From the NCBI RefSeq assembly GCF_001238275.1, contig NZ_LGTB01000013.1:62001-126000 (forward strand): a stretch of 64,000 nt of DNA, written 5' to 3'. A program made the position numbers and the translations under genes. The first letter of the stretch is position 1, and the number at the start of each line of letters is the position of its first letter. A model generated the notes under the pieces. That model was not told the origin of the DNA. It did no database searches and saw nothing but the letters and a program-made list of their open reading frames with translations. This document shows positions 24,344-32,910 of the stretch, one piece after another. The stretch comes from Bradyrhizobium viridifuturi (GTDB lineage: Bacteria; Pseudomonadota; Alphaproteobacteria; Rhizobiales; Xanthobacteraceae).

Positions 24344-26683
24344 GTGCCTGTGAATGCTGATTGCCGGATTGTCGGCGACCGTCGAATTGCCGCCGACAAG
24401 GGCCACACCCACCTGCTGATCGGCGCAGCATTCCTGCTCGCCGATGTCTCCACCGCGGTGACACCGGCAAGTGCCCAGTCGAGCGTCCCGTTGCCGCCGG
24501 TCACGGTCGAGCAACCAACGCAGAAGCGTAAGCCGGCAAGCAGTTCGGTGAAGCCGGCGCAGCGAACGCAGGCGGCAGCCGCGGCACGACAGCGCAGCCG
24601 GAATGCTCAGTCGACGCCACCGACGGCGTCGGAGCGCGCGGCAGCTGGCGCCGCCGCGCTGAATGAAGCCAAGCTAGGCTATCGCGCGATGCCGAGCTCC
24701 ACCACGCTGCGCAGCGGCGCCTCGCCGCTCGACACCTCGCAGACCGTCAATGTCGTGCCGGAGCAGGTATTGAAGGACCAGCTGCCGCGCAATCTCGACG
24801 ACGCGCTGTCCAACGTCAGCGGCGTCACCCAGGGCAACACGCTGGCGGGCACCCAGGATGCCGTGATGCGCCGCGGCTTCGGCGACAACCGTGACGGCTC
24901 GATCATGCGCAACGGCATGCCGCTGGTGCAGGGCCGCAGCCTCAACGCCACGGTCGAGAGCGTCGAGGTGCTCAAGGGCCCGGCCTCGCTGCTCTACGGC
25001 ATCATGGACCCCGGCGGCATCGTCAACACCATCAGTAAGCGCCCCGAGCTCTATCAGCACGGCTCGATGACCCTGCTCGGCTCGACCTACGCCAACAACA
25101 AGAGCGGCGCCGACGGCACCATCGATATCACAGGCCCGATCGGCAATGGCGGTCTTGCCTATCGCTTCATCGGCTATGGCGTGAGCGAGGACTACTGGCG
25201 CAATTTCGGACGCCATCGCGAGATGCTGATCGCCCCGTCACTGGCCTGGTACGGCGACAACACCACCGTGCAGCTCAACTACGAGCACCGCGAATTCATC
25301 ACGCCGTTCGACCGCGGCACCGCGTTCGATTCCGTGACAAAGGCGCCGCTTGCGATCCCCGCGACACGCCGGCTCGACGAGCCCTTCAACAACATGTGGG
25401 GAACCTCCGACCTGATGCAGGCCTCGGTCGAACACCGCCTGAACCAGGACTGGAAGCTGTTCGCGGCCTACAGCTACAACACCGAGAGCTTCAGCGCCAA
25501 CCAGCTTCGCATCACCGGCATCAACAGCAAGACCGGCGTCGAGACCCGCAGCAATGACGGCACGCAGGGTTCGCTCAGCAATGCCAGCTACGGCACCTCC
25601 TATCTGCAGGGCAATGTCTGGCTCGGCGGATTCCGCCACGAAGTGCTGTTCGGCGGCGACGGCCAGTACCGCACGATCTACCGTGACAACCTGATCCGGC
25701 AGGCGACGCCGAGCTTCAACTTCTACAATCCGGTCTATGGGCTGATCACGCCGGGCACCACGGTATCGGCCAGCGACAGCGCCCAGACCGACAAGCTCGG
25801 CCAATGGTCGCTGTTCTTCCAGGATACGCTGCATCTGGCCGAGCGCTTCGCGCTGGTCGGCGGCGTGCGCTACATGGATTACGACCAGATCGCCGGCAGG
25901 GGCCGGCCGTTCATCACCAACACCAACGTGTCGGCCGATAAGGTGCTTCCGCTCGGCGGCGCCATTGTCAATCTCACCGACCAGGTCTCGCTCTATGCGA
26001 GCTACACGCAGTCGCTGAAGCCGACCTCGACCATCGCACCGCTTACCGGAGGCGTCGTGATCGATTCCAACATCGCCCCCGAGGAAGGCACCCAGTGGGA
26101 GACCGGCGTCAAGTTCGACTTCAACAAACGCTTGTCCGGCACGCTCGCGCTCTACGACATCGACAAGAAGAACGTGCTGGTTTCGCAGCTCAACTCCGCG
26201 ACGGGAATCGTCGAGTACCGCACCGCCGGCAAGGCGCGCTCTCGCGGCGTCGAATTCGACGTCACTGGCAGGCTGACTGATAGCTGGAGCATGATCGGAA
26301 GCTACGGCTATACCGATGCGCGCGTCACCGAAGATCCAGTGCTCGTCGGCAAGGCGCTGCAGAACGTCGCGCTCAACACCGCCTCGCTCTATCTGGTCTA
26401 CGATTTCGGCACCACCTTGCCCGGCTGCCTGCGTCTCGGCGGCGGCGCGCGCTATGTCGGCGACCGGCCCGGCGACGCGGCGAACAGCTTCGTGCTGCCG
26501 GCCTACACCGTAGCGGATGCATTTGCGACCTACGAGACCAAGGTCCAGACCTTCCCGGTGATCTACCAGTTCAACGTCAAGAACCTGTTCGATACCGTCT
26601 ACTATCCATCCGCCAACAACATCCTGACGGTGGCGATGGGCGATGCGCGCCGCTTCTCGCTTTCGGCGACGGTGAAATTCTAG
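24344..26683 (+). CDS. TonB-dependent ferric-siderophore receptor
   Basis: A 779-residue outer-membrane receptor. The frame opens at GTG 24344. The export signal (HLLIGAAFLLADVSTAVTP to ASAQ) is internal, near residues 23-45, so the true start may be slightly different. The plug domain begins near residue 125 (TVNVVPEQVL) and contains MRRGFGD and VEVLKGPASLLYG, with GGIVNTISKRP as the plug-barrel junction. The barrel ends with RRFSLSATVKF, with the terminal Phe required for BAM insertion. FhuE/FpvA-like siderophore receptors match this layout. It is 1 bp from an iron-binding-protein gene. Confidence 0.93.
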   Translation: MPVNADCRIVGDRRIAADKGHTHLLIGAAFLLADVSTAVTPASAQSSVPLPPVTVEQPTQKRKPASSSVKPAQRTQAAAAARQRSRNAQSTPPTASERAAAGAAALNEAKLGYRAMPSSTTLRSGASPLDTSQTVNVVPEQVLKDQLPRNLDDALSNVSGVTQGNTLAGTQDAVMRRGFGDNRDGSIMRNGMPLVQGRSLNATVESVEVLKGPASLLYGIMDPGGIVNTISKRPELYQHGSMTLLGSTYANNKSGADGTIDITGPIGNGGLAYRFIGYGVSEDYWRNFGRHREMLIAPSLAWYGDNTTVQLNYEHREFITPFDRGTAFDSVTKAPLAIPATRRLDEPFNNMWGTSDLMQASVEHRLNQDWKLFAAYSYNTESFSANQLRITGINSKTGVETRSNDGTQGSLSNASYGTSYLQGNVWLGGFRHEVLFGGDGQYRTIYRDNLIRQATPSFNFYNPVYGLITPGTTVSASDSAQTDKLGQWSLFFQDTLHLAERFALVGGVRYMDYDQIAGRGRPFITNTNVSADKVLPLGGAIVNLTDQVSLYASYTQSLKPTSTIAPLTGGVVIDSNIAPEEGTQWETGVKFDFNKRLSGTLALYDIDKKNVLVSQLNSATGIVEYRTAGKARSRGVEFDVTGRLTDSWSMIGSYGYTDARVTEDPVLVGKALQNVALNTASLYLVYDFGTTLPGCLRLGGGARYVGDRPGDAANSFVLPAYTVADAFATYETKVQTFPVIYQFNVKNLFDTVYYPSANNILTVAMGDARRFSLSATVKF

Positions 26684-26684
26684 C

Positions 26685-27701
26685 ATGGCGACGGTGCGGA
26701 CAGCGATCGGACTGCTGGCCGCGACCGCGTTGGCCTGCGCCGCGGTCCGGGCCGACGAGCTCACGCTCTACTCGACCCGCGAATCCAACCTGGTCGCGCC
26801 TGTCATCGCAGCGTTCACGGCCGCGAGCGGCACCGGCGTCAAGACCGTCTTCGTCGAAGACAGCCTGGTCAAGCGCCTGACGTCGGAGGGCGACAATTCG
26901 CCCGCGGATGTCCTGCTGACCATCGGGCTCGACAAGACCACGCAGCTCGTCACGCGCGGGTTGACGCAGCGGCTCGCGTCTGCCGTGCTCGACCAAACGA
27001 TACCGGCAAGCCTGCGCGGTGGCGGCGGCCAGTGGATCGCGCTCGCGGTCCGACCGCGTGTGGTGTTCGCACGCAAGGACAGCCCCCTCGCGGCGATCAC
27101 CTATGAAGAGCTCGCCGATCCGAAATGGCGCGGCAAGTTGTGTATGCGGCCGGCCACGCACCAGAACAATGTCGCGCTGATCGCGACCTATCTCGCACAT
27201 CACGGGGCTGACGCGACGGCGAGCTGGCTCACCGGGCTGAAGGACAATCTTGCCCACAAGCCGGCCGGCAAGGACAATGATGTGGTCCGCGAGATCGCGG
27301 AGGGACGCTGCGACATCGGCATCGGCAACACGGTCGCGCTCGCGCAGCTCCGCGACGGCCGCGAGGGCAATGACTGGCGCGCCTGGGCGGACGTCGTGAA
27401 GGCGGTGCCCGCCGCGTTCTCGGGCGGCGGCAGTCACGTCAATCTGACTGGAGCTGCGATTGCGCGGCACGCCCCGCATCCGGCCGCCGCGCGCGCGTTC
27501 CTCGAATTCCTCGTCACGCCCGAGGCTCAGACGATCTTTGCCGCATCCGAGCTGGAATATCCCGTGCTGGCGACCGCACCGCGGCCTTCGATTGTCGATG
27601 CGATCGGATCGTTCACCATCGATGCGCTGCCTGTCGACGAGATCGCCGCGCATCAAGCGGCGGCAATCGCCCTGATCCGAAAGGCCGGCTTCGATGAGTG
27701 A
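26685..27701 (+). CDS. Periplasmic iron-binding protein, FutA/FbpA-like
   Basis: A 338-residue type 2 binding protein with a signal peptide (GLLAATALACAAVRA, cut near residue 22). The mature start DELTLYSTRES and the later SELEYPVLA fit the ferric-binding FutA/FbpA/AfuA group, in which Tyr residues bind iron. The usual permease and ATPase genes are missing. The gene lies between the TonB receptor and PepSY genes and overlaps the latter by 8 bp. It may catch iron freed in the periplasm and hand it to an importer encoded elsewhere. Confidence 0.85.
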   Translation: MATVRTAIGLLAATALACAAVRADELTLYSTRESNLVAPVIAAFTAASGTGVKTVFVEDSLVKRLTSEGDNSPADVLLTIGLDKTTQLVTRGLTQRLASAVLDQTIPASLRGGGGQWIALAVRPRVVFARKDSPLAAITYEELADPKWRGKLCMRPATHQNNVALIATYLAHHGADATASWLTGLKDNLAHKPAGKDNDVVREIAEGRCDIGIGNTVALAQLRDGREGNDWRAWADVVKAVPAAFSGGGSHVNLTGAAIARHAPHPAAARAFLEFLVTPEAQTIFAASELEYPVLATAPRPSIVDAIGSFTIDALPVDEIAAHQAAAIALIRKAGFDE

Positions 27702-28908
27702 CGTCCGGCGCCCGATCAAGGCCGCGCTGTTGCAGATCCATTCCATTGCGGGTCTTGCGCTGGCACTGCTGTGGGCCGTGGTCGGCCTCACCGGCGCGAC
27801 GATGGCCTTCGAGGACGAGATCGAGGCCAGCCTGAACAGCAAGATGATGCGTGTCGACGCCAGCGCGACCGGGCGGCTCACGCCGGACGAACTGGTCGTG
27901 CGGCTTCAGGCGGCGGGCGATTTCGGCAAGGTCTCGGCCGTAGCGATGGCCAGCGATCCCTCGACTGCGGCGCGCATCCGCTTCGCCCGCAGCGAAGGCG
28001 GCACGCGGCCGTCCTCGGTCTATGTCGATCCCTATGACGGACACGTGCTCGGCTCGCCGCGCGGCGAGGACTTCTTCGCCACCGTGCGCAAGCTGCATCG
28101 CTGGCTGCTGTTGCCGGGCGACGGCAACGGCATCGGCCGCAAGATCACGGGGTCAGCCGCGGTCTGCCTGATCGTGATGCTGATCACCGGCCTCGTGCTG
28201 CGCTGGCCGCACCGCGCGCGCAGCGTGAAGATGTGGCTGAAGCCAAACCTGGGGCTGCGCGGGCGCGGCCTACACCGCTCGCTGCACGCCGTGATCGGCA
28301 CCTGGGTGCTGCCGGTTTATCTGGTGATGACGATGACTGGCCTGTGGTATTCCTTCGAATGGTACAAGGCTGGAGCGAACTGGCTGTTGGCGCGCCCGCA
28401 GACCACCGTCGCGGCAATGCAACCCAAGGCACCGCGCAGCGGCGCAGCCGCCGAGGGCAAAGGGCAAGACAAGACCGAAGCAAGGGGCGAGGCAAAGCCG
28501 CTCGCCTTCGACCGTGTCTGGACTGCATATCTGCAACAGGAAAATGGCAGTTACGGAAGGGCGCTGCTGACCCTGCCGGCGAGCGCGGGCACGGCGGTGC
28601 GCGTGCGGTCATGGCCGCAGGATTCGACGCTCGAGAGCGTGCGCGACGAATTCCGCATCGATGCCGTCACCGGACGGGTCATCTCGTCGGACCGCTACGT
28701 GGACAAGACGCTCGGCGAGCGCGTCCTTGCCGGCGTGCTCGACATTCACCGCGGCGCAATCCTAGGATGGCCCGGCAAGCTCGCCTTCATGCTCGCCGCC
28801 GCCCTGATGCCGCTGTTCACGGTGACCGGCCTGCTGCTCTATCTGTCCCGCCGCAGGCACCGACGCCTCGCGCGGCCGCCGGTCGCGAGCCTGGTTCCAG
28901 GCGAATAG
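27694..28908 (+). CDS. PepSY-domain inner-membrane protein, probable ferrisiderophore reductase
   Basis: A 404-residue PepSY_TM protein. Four hydrophobic segments are visible: LALALLWAVVGLTGATMAF, AAVCLIVMLITGLVLRW, GTWVLPVYLVMTMTGLWYSF and LMPLFTVTGLLLYL. Between them is a periplasmic PepSY region. The conserved KLHRWLLLPG and LDIHRGAILG His motifs fit heme ligation as in FoxB/FsrB-like reductases that release iron from siderophores in the periplasm. A charged Gly/Lys-rich linker lies near residues 245-270. The operon order of receptor, binding protein and reductase supports this role. Confidence 0.85.
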   Translation: MSDVRRPIKAALLQIHSIAGLALALLWAVVGLTGATMAFEDEIEASLNSKMMRVDASATGRLTPDELVVRLQAAGDFGKVSAVAMASDPSTAARIRFARSEGGTRPSSVYVDPYDGHVLGSPRGEDFFATVRKLHRWLLLPGDGNGIGRKITGSAAVCLIVMLITGLVLRWPHRARSVKMWLKPNLGLRGRGLHRSLHAVIGTWVLPVYLVMTMTGLWYSFEWYKAGANWLLARPQTTVAAMQPKAPRSGAAAEGKGQDKTEARGEAKPLAFDRVWTAYLQQENGSYGRALLTLPASAGTAVRVRSWPQDSTLESVRDEFRIDAVTGRVISSDRYVDKTLGERVLAGVLDIHRGAILGWPGKLAFMLAAALMPLFTVTGLLLYLSRRRHRRLARPPVASLVPGE

Positions 28909-28925
28909 CTTGATCCGCCTGGAAC
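28894..28925. terminator. Bidirectional terminator-like hairpin
   Basis: GTTCCAGGCG (28894-28903) and CGCCTGGAAC (28916-28925) form a perfect 10-bp stem with a 12-nt loop containing the PepSY stop codon (TAG 28906-28908). It lies between two convergent genes. There is no long U-tract on either strand. Confidence 0.6.
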
Positions 28926-28940
28926 AAGCGCTGTCGGCGA

Positions 28941-30128
28941 TCAGGGCTGCAGCTTCGCCGCCACCAGCTTGGCCAGCGCGTTGACACGCCGAGTGGCGTC
29001 GTCATAGAGCTGACGATCGCGGTCACCGCCGCTGACCCGCACCTCGACGACGAGCCGTCCTTTCCGGATCACAACCGAGTTCATCTTGCCGATGCTGGCT
29101 TCATCGCCGAGTCCGGGGACATCGGTATCGGCATCGCTGGTCTTGCGCGCGATCTGATAGAATTTCTTCGACAGCTCGTCGTTCGCTGCCATGTTGTCGA
29201 TGATCAGGCTGGCGTCGTAGACCGCAAAGCGCTTCTCGCCATTGACGATATCCGTACGGCTCGTCGAGTAGACGCAGCGGATCGGCTTCGGCAGGGCTTC
29301 GACCTTGTCGATGCGGGATTCCAGCTTGAGCTGCGCCATCGTCTTGCGCGGCGGATCGATCTTCATGTCGCTGAAATTCGCGCTGATATCCTCAGGCGAC
29401 AACAGCGCGCAGGCATCGGGCCACTGGTCTGCGGGTGCTGCCGACGAGGTCCGGGTGTCCTCGGGGATATCGACGCTGCCGTTCGCGGCAATCGGCGTAT
29501 CGGCCTCGACCACGCCTGTGCCCGGCTTCCAACGCTTGGCGGCCTGCGTCGCGAGCGCGACGACATTCGGCTGGGTCTGCGGCGAGTAGATGTCGAGGTT
29601 GACGACATAGATCAAATCCGCCTTGCGCACCCGAACCGTGACGGTTGACGGCGACGTCTCCACGAAAGCCTCGTCACCGATCCCGGACAGCGGCTCCAGC
29701 TTCAGGTTCAGCTTCGGATCCTGCTGCAGCTTCTCGCGCATCGAGCGCATGTTCGCGAACGTCGCCGTCGAGCCCCGCAGGCCGTCGATCGGCTCGCCCG
29801 ATTGCACGATGGTGATGGTGGCGAATTTGGTCAGCTCGGACTTCGATGTCGGGCTTGGCACCTTGACCGTGTACATGCAGCTCTGATTGTACTGCGGACC
29901 CTTGTAGACCGGGCTCAGGGTCCCGCCCTTGCTCGCAACCGGGCGGCCGGGGAACAAGGCTTCAAGGTCGCCTTGCGTGAGCAGCTTGCAGGCGTCCGGC
30001 ATATTGGCGCCGGCCTGCGCCGACGGCGCATCGGGCCTCGGAGTAACCGTGGTCTGCGCCAGCAGTGGCGACGCACCGAGACAAATCATGACGGGAACAG
30101 ACCAGGTTGCACATTGCTTGAAAAACAT
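28941..30128 (-). CDS. Secreted protein with two copies of a Cys-containing domain
   Basis: A 395-residue exported protein of unknown function. ATG 30128 gives a clean signal peptide (MFFKQCATWSVPVMICLG, then ASPLLAQ). Two related halves follow: DACKLLTQGDLEALFPG with CMYTV, near residues 45-90, and DACALLSPEDISANFSD with CVYST, near residues 235-285. Each pairs a DAC-x-LL motif with a later Cys-x-Tyr, suggesting one disulfide per repeat. This resembles the DUF3558-like layout of secreted proteins, but the match is not firm. It stands alone, convergent with the PepSY gene. Confidence 0.65.
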   Translation of the reverse strand: MFFKQCATWSVPVMICLGASPLLAQTTVTPRPDAPSAQAGANMPDACKLLTQGDLEALFPGRPVASKGGTLSPVYKGPQYNQSCMYTVKVPSPTSKSELTKFATITIVQSGEPIDGLRGSTATFANMRSMREKLQQDPKLNLKLEPLSGIGDEAFVETSPSTVTVRVRKADLIYVVNLDIYSPQTQPNVVALATQAAKRWKPGTGVVEADTPIAANGSVDIPEDTRTSSAAPADQWPDACALLSPEDISANFSDMKIDPPRKTMAQLKLESRIDKVEALPKPIRCVYSTSRTDIVNGEKRFAVYDASLIIDNMAANDELSKKFYQIARKTSDADTDVPGLGDEASIGKMNSVVIRKGRLVVEVRVSGGDRDRQLYDDATRRVNALAKLVAAKLQP

Positions 30129-30387
30129 GGAGAGACGACTCCTCGATTTTCTTGCGACGCGCACGATATCGAGAATGGGGAATTCCCGATCGACAAGTTT
30201 GCGCGCGTCAATTTCTTCGTTGGCTCGCCGCCATTTGGACGAGACGCGGACTATTCAGCGACGCCAAGGAAAAAATGAGGCGAAGTGCGTCTTGCTTGAG
30301 TCACAATCGCTCATTTCGTGTGACGCATTTTCGTCACATCGCATGGAACTCGCGGCGCGAGTCCACATTCGGAACTAGTGTCGGCCA

Positions 30388-30915
30388 TCAGCCGAGATCG
30401 CACGTCGCGATCCGCTCGCGCAACGCGGCGTCGGTCTCGGCCGCAAGCGCGAGCAATCCGCGGTAGGGATCGCCCGCTATGCCGAGCACGGCGGCAAACG
30501 CAGGCTCGGTCTTGAGGCCGCCTGCCCTCAACTTGCTGACGGCTCGTCGCAGCCTCCCGTCGTCAAGCGCGAGCAGCCGCCGTTCGACCTCGAAATGGAT
30601 CCAACCCTGCTGCCGGTCCACCGGACGCTGGTCACCGAACAATTCGAACAGCCAACCGTCCCACACGAAGCGAGCAATCACCGGCCGCGTGTCCGAGGTC
30701 CATCGGTAGATGGCGAAATCAGCGGCCGATCGATAGTGGGTCCAGATGATCTCGGCAAAAGCGTCCGGATCGAACGCATGACAGACGATATCGATATCGC
30801 TGCCGGCCACGGCAAGGTCCAGCGGCAGCGTTCCGACGACGCGTGGATCGAACGGCTTGAGCCGCTCCATCACGGCAGAGCTGGTGACGGCGGATGCGTA
30901 GTGCCCGACATTCAT
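30388..30915 (-). CDS. DUF4269-like nucleotidyltransferase-fold protein
   Basis: A 175-residue cytoplasmic protein starting at ATG 30915. Near the N-terminus VVGTLPLDLAVAGSDIDIVC gives the G-T plus D-x-D pattern of the nucleotidyltransferase fold, as in the DUF4269 family. A conserved FELFGDQRPVDRQQG segment follows in the middle. Substrate and partners are unknown. It is monocistronic, separated by about 210 bp from the aceA end. Confidence 0.7.
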   Translation of the reverse strand: MNVGHYASAVTSSAVMERLKPFDPRVVGTLPLDLAVAGSDIDIVCHAFDPDAFAEIIWTHYRSAADFAIYRWTSDTRPVIARFVWDGWLFELFGDQRPVDRQQGWIHFEVERRLLALDDGRLRRAVSKLRAGGLKTEPAFAAVLGIAGDPYRGLLALAAETDAALRERIATCDLG

Positions 30916-31058
30916 CGCGTGGCGTACCCTCGAATTCGCAGGGTATCACGCGCGCATCGGATGCGTGAACCTCCACACACGCGCGGCGCCTTGAAAAGGG
31001 TTTGCAAATGGAACGAGGCGATCCCAACCACTTCAGCATGGTCGAAACCGCCCCGGGC

Positions 31059-31098
31059 AAAAAGAGAACAGGCGGGACTGCCTCGCAATCCCGCCTGT
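31059..31098 (-). terminator. Rho-independent terminator of aceA
   Basis: ACAGGCGGGA (31068-31077) and TCCCGCCTGT (31089-31098) form a perfect 10-bp stem with an 11-nt loop. On the minus strand the stem is followed by TCTCTTTTTG. It lies 29 bp beyond the aceA stop and is a canonical terminator. Confidence 0.88.
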
Positions 31099-31126
31099 CC
31101 GCCGATACCTTGATCCGTTCGAGCGA

Positions 31127-32764
31127 TTAGCCGAACTGGTTCATCGTGTTGTGGGCGCCACCCGCCTTCAGCGCGGCCTCACCGGCGAAGTACTCCTTGT
31201 GATCGTCGCCGATGTCGGAGCCCGCCATGTTCTGATGCTTGGCGCAGGCGATGCCCTGACGGATCTCCGCGCGCTGCACGTTCTTGACGTAGCCCAGCAT
31301 GCCCTGCTCGCCGAAATACTCCTTCGCGAGATTGTCGGTCGACAGCGCCGCCGTGTGATAGGTCGGCAGCGTGATCAGGTGGTGGAAGATGCCGGCGCGC
31401 TTGGCCGAATCCGCCTGGAAGGTACGGATGCGCTCGTCGGCCTCGATCGCCAGCGGCGTCTCGTCGTATTCCGGCTTCATCAGCTCGGCACGGTTGTACT
31501 TGCTGACGTCCTTGCCGGCTTCCTTCATCGCGTCGTAGACCTGCCAACGGAAGTTGATGGTCCAGTTGAACGACGGCGAGTTGTTGTACGCCAGCTTCGC
31601 GTTCGGAATGACCTTGCGGATGCGGTCGACCATCGAAGCGATCTGTTCGATATGCGGCTTCTCGGTCTCGATCCACAGGAGATCAGCGCCGTTCTGCAGC
31701 GACGTGATGCAGTCGAGCACGCAGCGATCCGCACCGGTGCCGGGACGGAACTGGTAGAGGTTGCTGGGCAGACGCTTCGGACGCATCATCTTGCCGTTCT
31801 GGTTGATGATGACGTCGCCGTTGCGCGCATTGGCAGCCGTCACTTCCTCGCAATCGAGGAAGCTGTTGTACTGGTCGCCGAGGTCGCCGGGCTTGTGGCT
31901 CACGGCGATCTGCTGGGTCAGGCCGGCGCCGAGCGAGTCGGTGCGGGTCACGATGACGCCGTCTTCGACGCCCAGCTCGAGGAACGCATGGCGGCAGGCG
32001 CGGATCTTCGCGATGAACACCTCGTGGGGCACGGTGACCTTGCCGTCCTGGTGGCCGCACTGCTTCTCGTCGGAGACCTGGTTCTCGATCTGCAGGGCGC
32101 AGGCGCCCGCCTCGATCATCTTCTTGGCGAGCAGGTAGGTCGCCTCGGCATTGCCGAAGCCGGCGTCGATGTCGGCGATGACGGGCACGACGTGGGTCTG
32201 GAAGTTGTCGATCTTCTCGATCAGCGCCTTTTCCTTCGCCTTGTCGCCTTCCTTGCGCGCGGCATCGAGCGCGCGGAAAATGTCGTTGAGCTCACGGGAA
32301 TCCGCCTGACGCAGGAAGGTGTAGAGCTCCTCGATCAGCGCCGGCACCGAGGTCTTCTCGTGCATCGACTGGTCGGGCAGCGGGCCGAACTCGGAACGCA
32401 GCGCCGCAATCATCCAGCCGGAGAGATAGAGGTAGCGGCGGTCGGTATTGCCGAAGTGCTTCTTGACCGAGATCAGCTTCTGCTGGGCGATGAAGCCGTG
32501 CCAGCAGCCGAGCGACTGGGTGTACTTGGTGCTGTCGGCGTCATAAGCGGCCATGTCGGCGCGCATCAGCGCAGCCGTGTAGCGGGCAACATCCAGACCG
32601 GTCTTGAAACGGTTCTGCAGGCGCATGCGCGCCACGGCCTCGGCGGTGACGCCGTTCCAGGTGTCCTTGGTCTTGAGCAGCGCTTCGGCCGCCTCGATCT
32701 CGCTCTGATAGGAAGCCGGTCCCTGGATGGCCCGGTCGCTGATCCCGCGCGGTTGGAAGTTCAT
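31127..32764 (-). CDS. aceA: Isocitrate lyase
   Basis: A 545-residue enzyme of the long bacterial isocitrate lyase type. It cleaves isocitrate to glyoxylate and succinate and lets cells grow on acetate and fatty acids. The catalytic loop reads DEKQCGHQDGK, the normal KQCGH form of long isocitrate lyases (short forms have KKCGH). The metal and substrate segments VPVIADIDAGFGNAEATY and RTDSLGAGL are intact. It is divergent from an ScfR-like regulator, with two palindromes between them. It fits the acetyl-CoA-generating catabolism encoded elsewhere in the window. Confidence 0.96.
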   Translation of the reverse strand: MNFQPRGISDRAIQGPASYQSEIEAAEALLKTKDTWNGVTAEAVARMRLQNRFKTGLDVARYTAALMRADMAAYDADSTKYTQSLGCWHGFIAQQKLISVKKHFGNTDRRYLYLSGWMIAALRSEFGPLPDQSMHEKTSVPALIEELYTFLRQADSRELNDIFRALDAARKEGDKAKEKALIEKIDNFQTHVVPVIADIDAGFGNAEATYLLAKKMIEAGACALQIENQVSDEKQCGHQDGKVTVPHEVFIAKIRACRHAFLELGVEDGVIVTRTDSLGAGLTQQIAVSHKPGDLGDQYNSFLDCEEVTAANARNGDVIINQNGKMMRPKRLPSNLYQFRPGTGADRCVLDCITSLQNGADLLWIETEKPHIEQIASMVDRIRKVIPNAKLAYNNSPSFNWTINFRWQVYDAMKEAGKDVSKYNRAELMKPEYDETPLAIEADERIRTFQADSAKRAGIFHHLITLPTYHTAALSTDNLAKEYFGEQGMLGYVKNVQRAEIRQGIACAKHQNMAGSDIGDDHKEYFAGEAALKAGGAHNTMNQFG

Positions 32765-32844
32765 GTCCGTGATCCCTTCGGTGACGAAATAACTGGTTCT
32801 TTTGTAAGCCCAGTCTCACCGGGAGCTAGACCTGGCGCGGAAAA

Positions 32845-32862
32845 CTTGTCATAACTTACAAG
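32845..32862. promoter_or_regulatory. Operator-like palindrome A, aceA side
   Basis: CTTGTCATAACTTACAAG is an imperfect dyad with CTTGT/ACAAG arms. It lies about 80 bp upstream of the aceA start. Its half-site TTACAA is shared with palindrome B, so one protein probably binds both. Confidence 0.6.
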
Positions 32863-32875
32863 AAACCAATGTATT

Positions 32876-32894
32876 GTTGTAAGAAAATTACAAC
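32876..32894. promoter_or_regulatory. Operator-like palindrome B, regulator side
   Basis: GTTGTAAGAAAATTACAAC has perfect 7-bp arms (GTTGTAA and TTACAAC) around GAAAA. It ends 16 bp before the regulator's ATG, so bound protein would block transcription or translation of its own gene. This suggests autoregulation by the adjacent XRE protein. Confidence 0.65.
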
Positions 32895-32910
32895 CCACCT
32901 GGATTAGGCT

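Noticed and set aside
31127..32764. KQCGH instead of KKCGH in isocitrate lyase taken as an active-site mutation
   Set aside because: KQCGHQDGK is the normal form in long (about 545-residue) isocitrate lyases, so the enzyme is expected to be active.
31151..32854. 567-codon plus-strand frame opposite aceA
   Set aside because: Antisense to a highly conserved isocitrate lyase; the low-complexity Val/Asp/Leu/Arg composition is typical of shadow frames.
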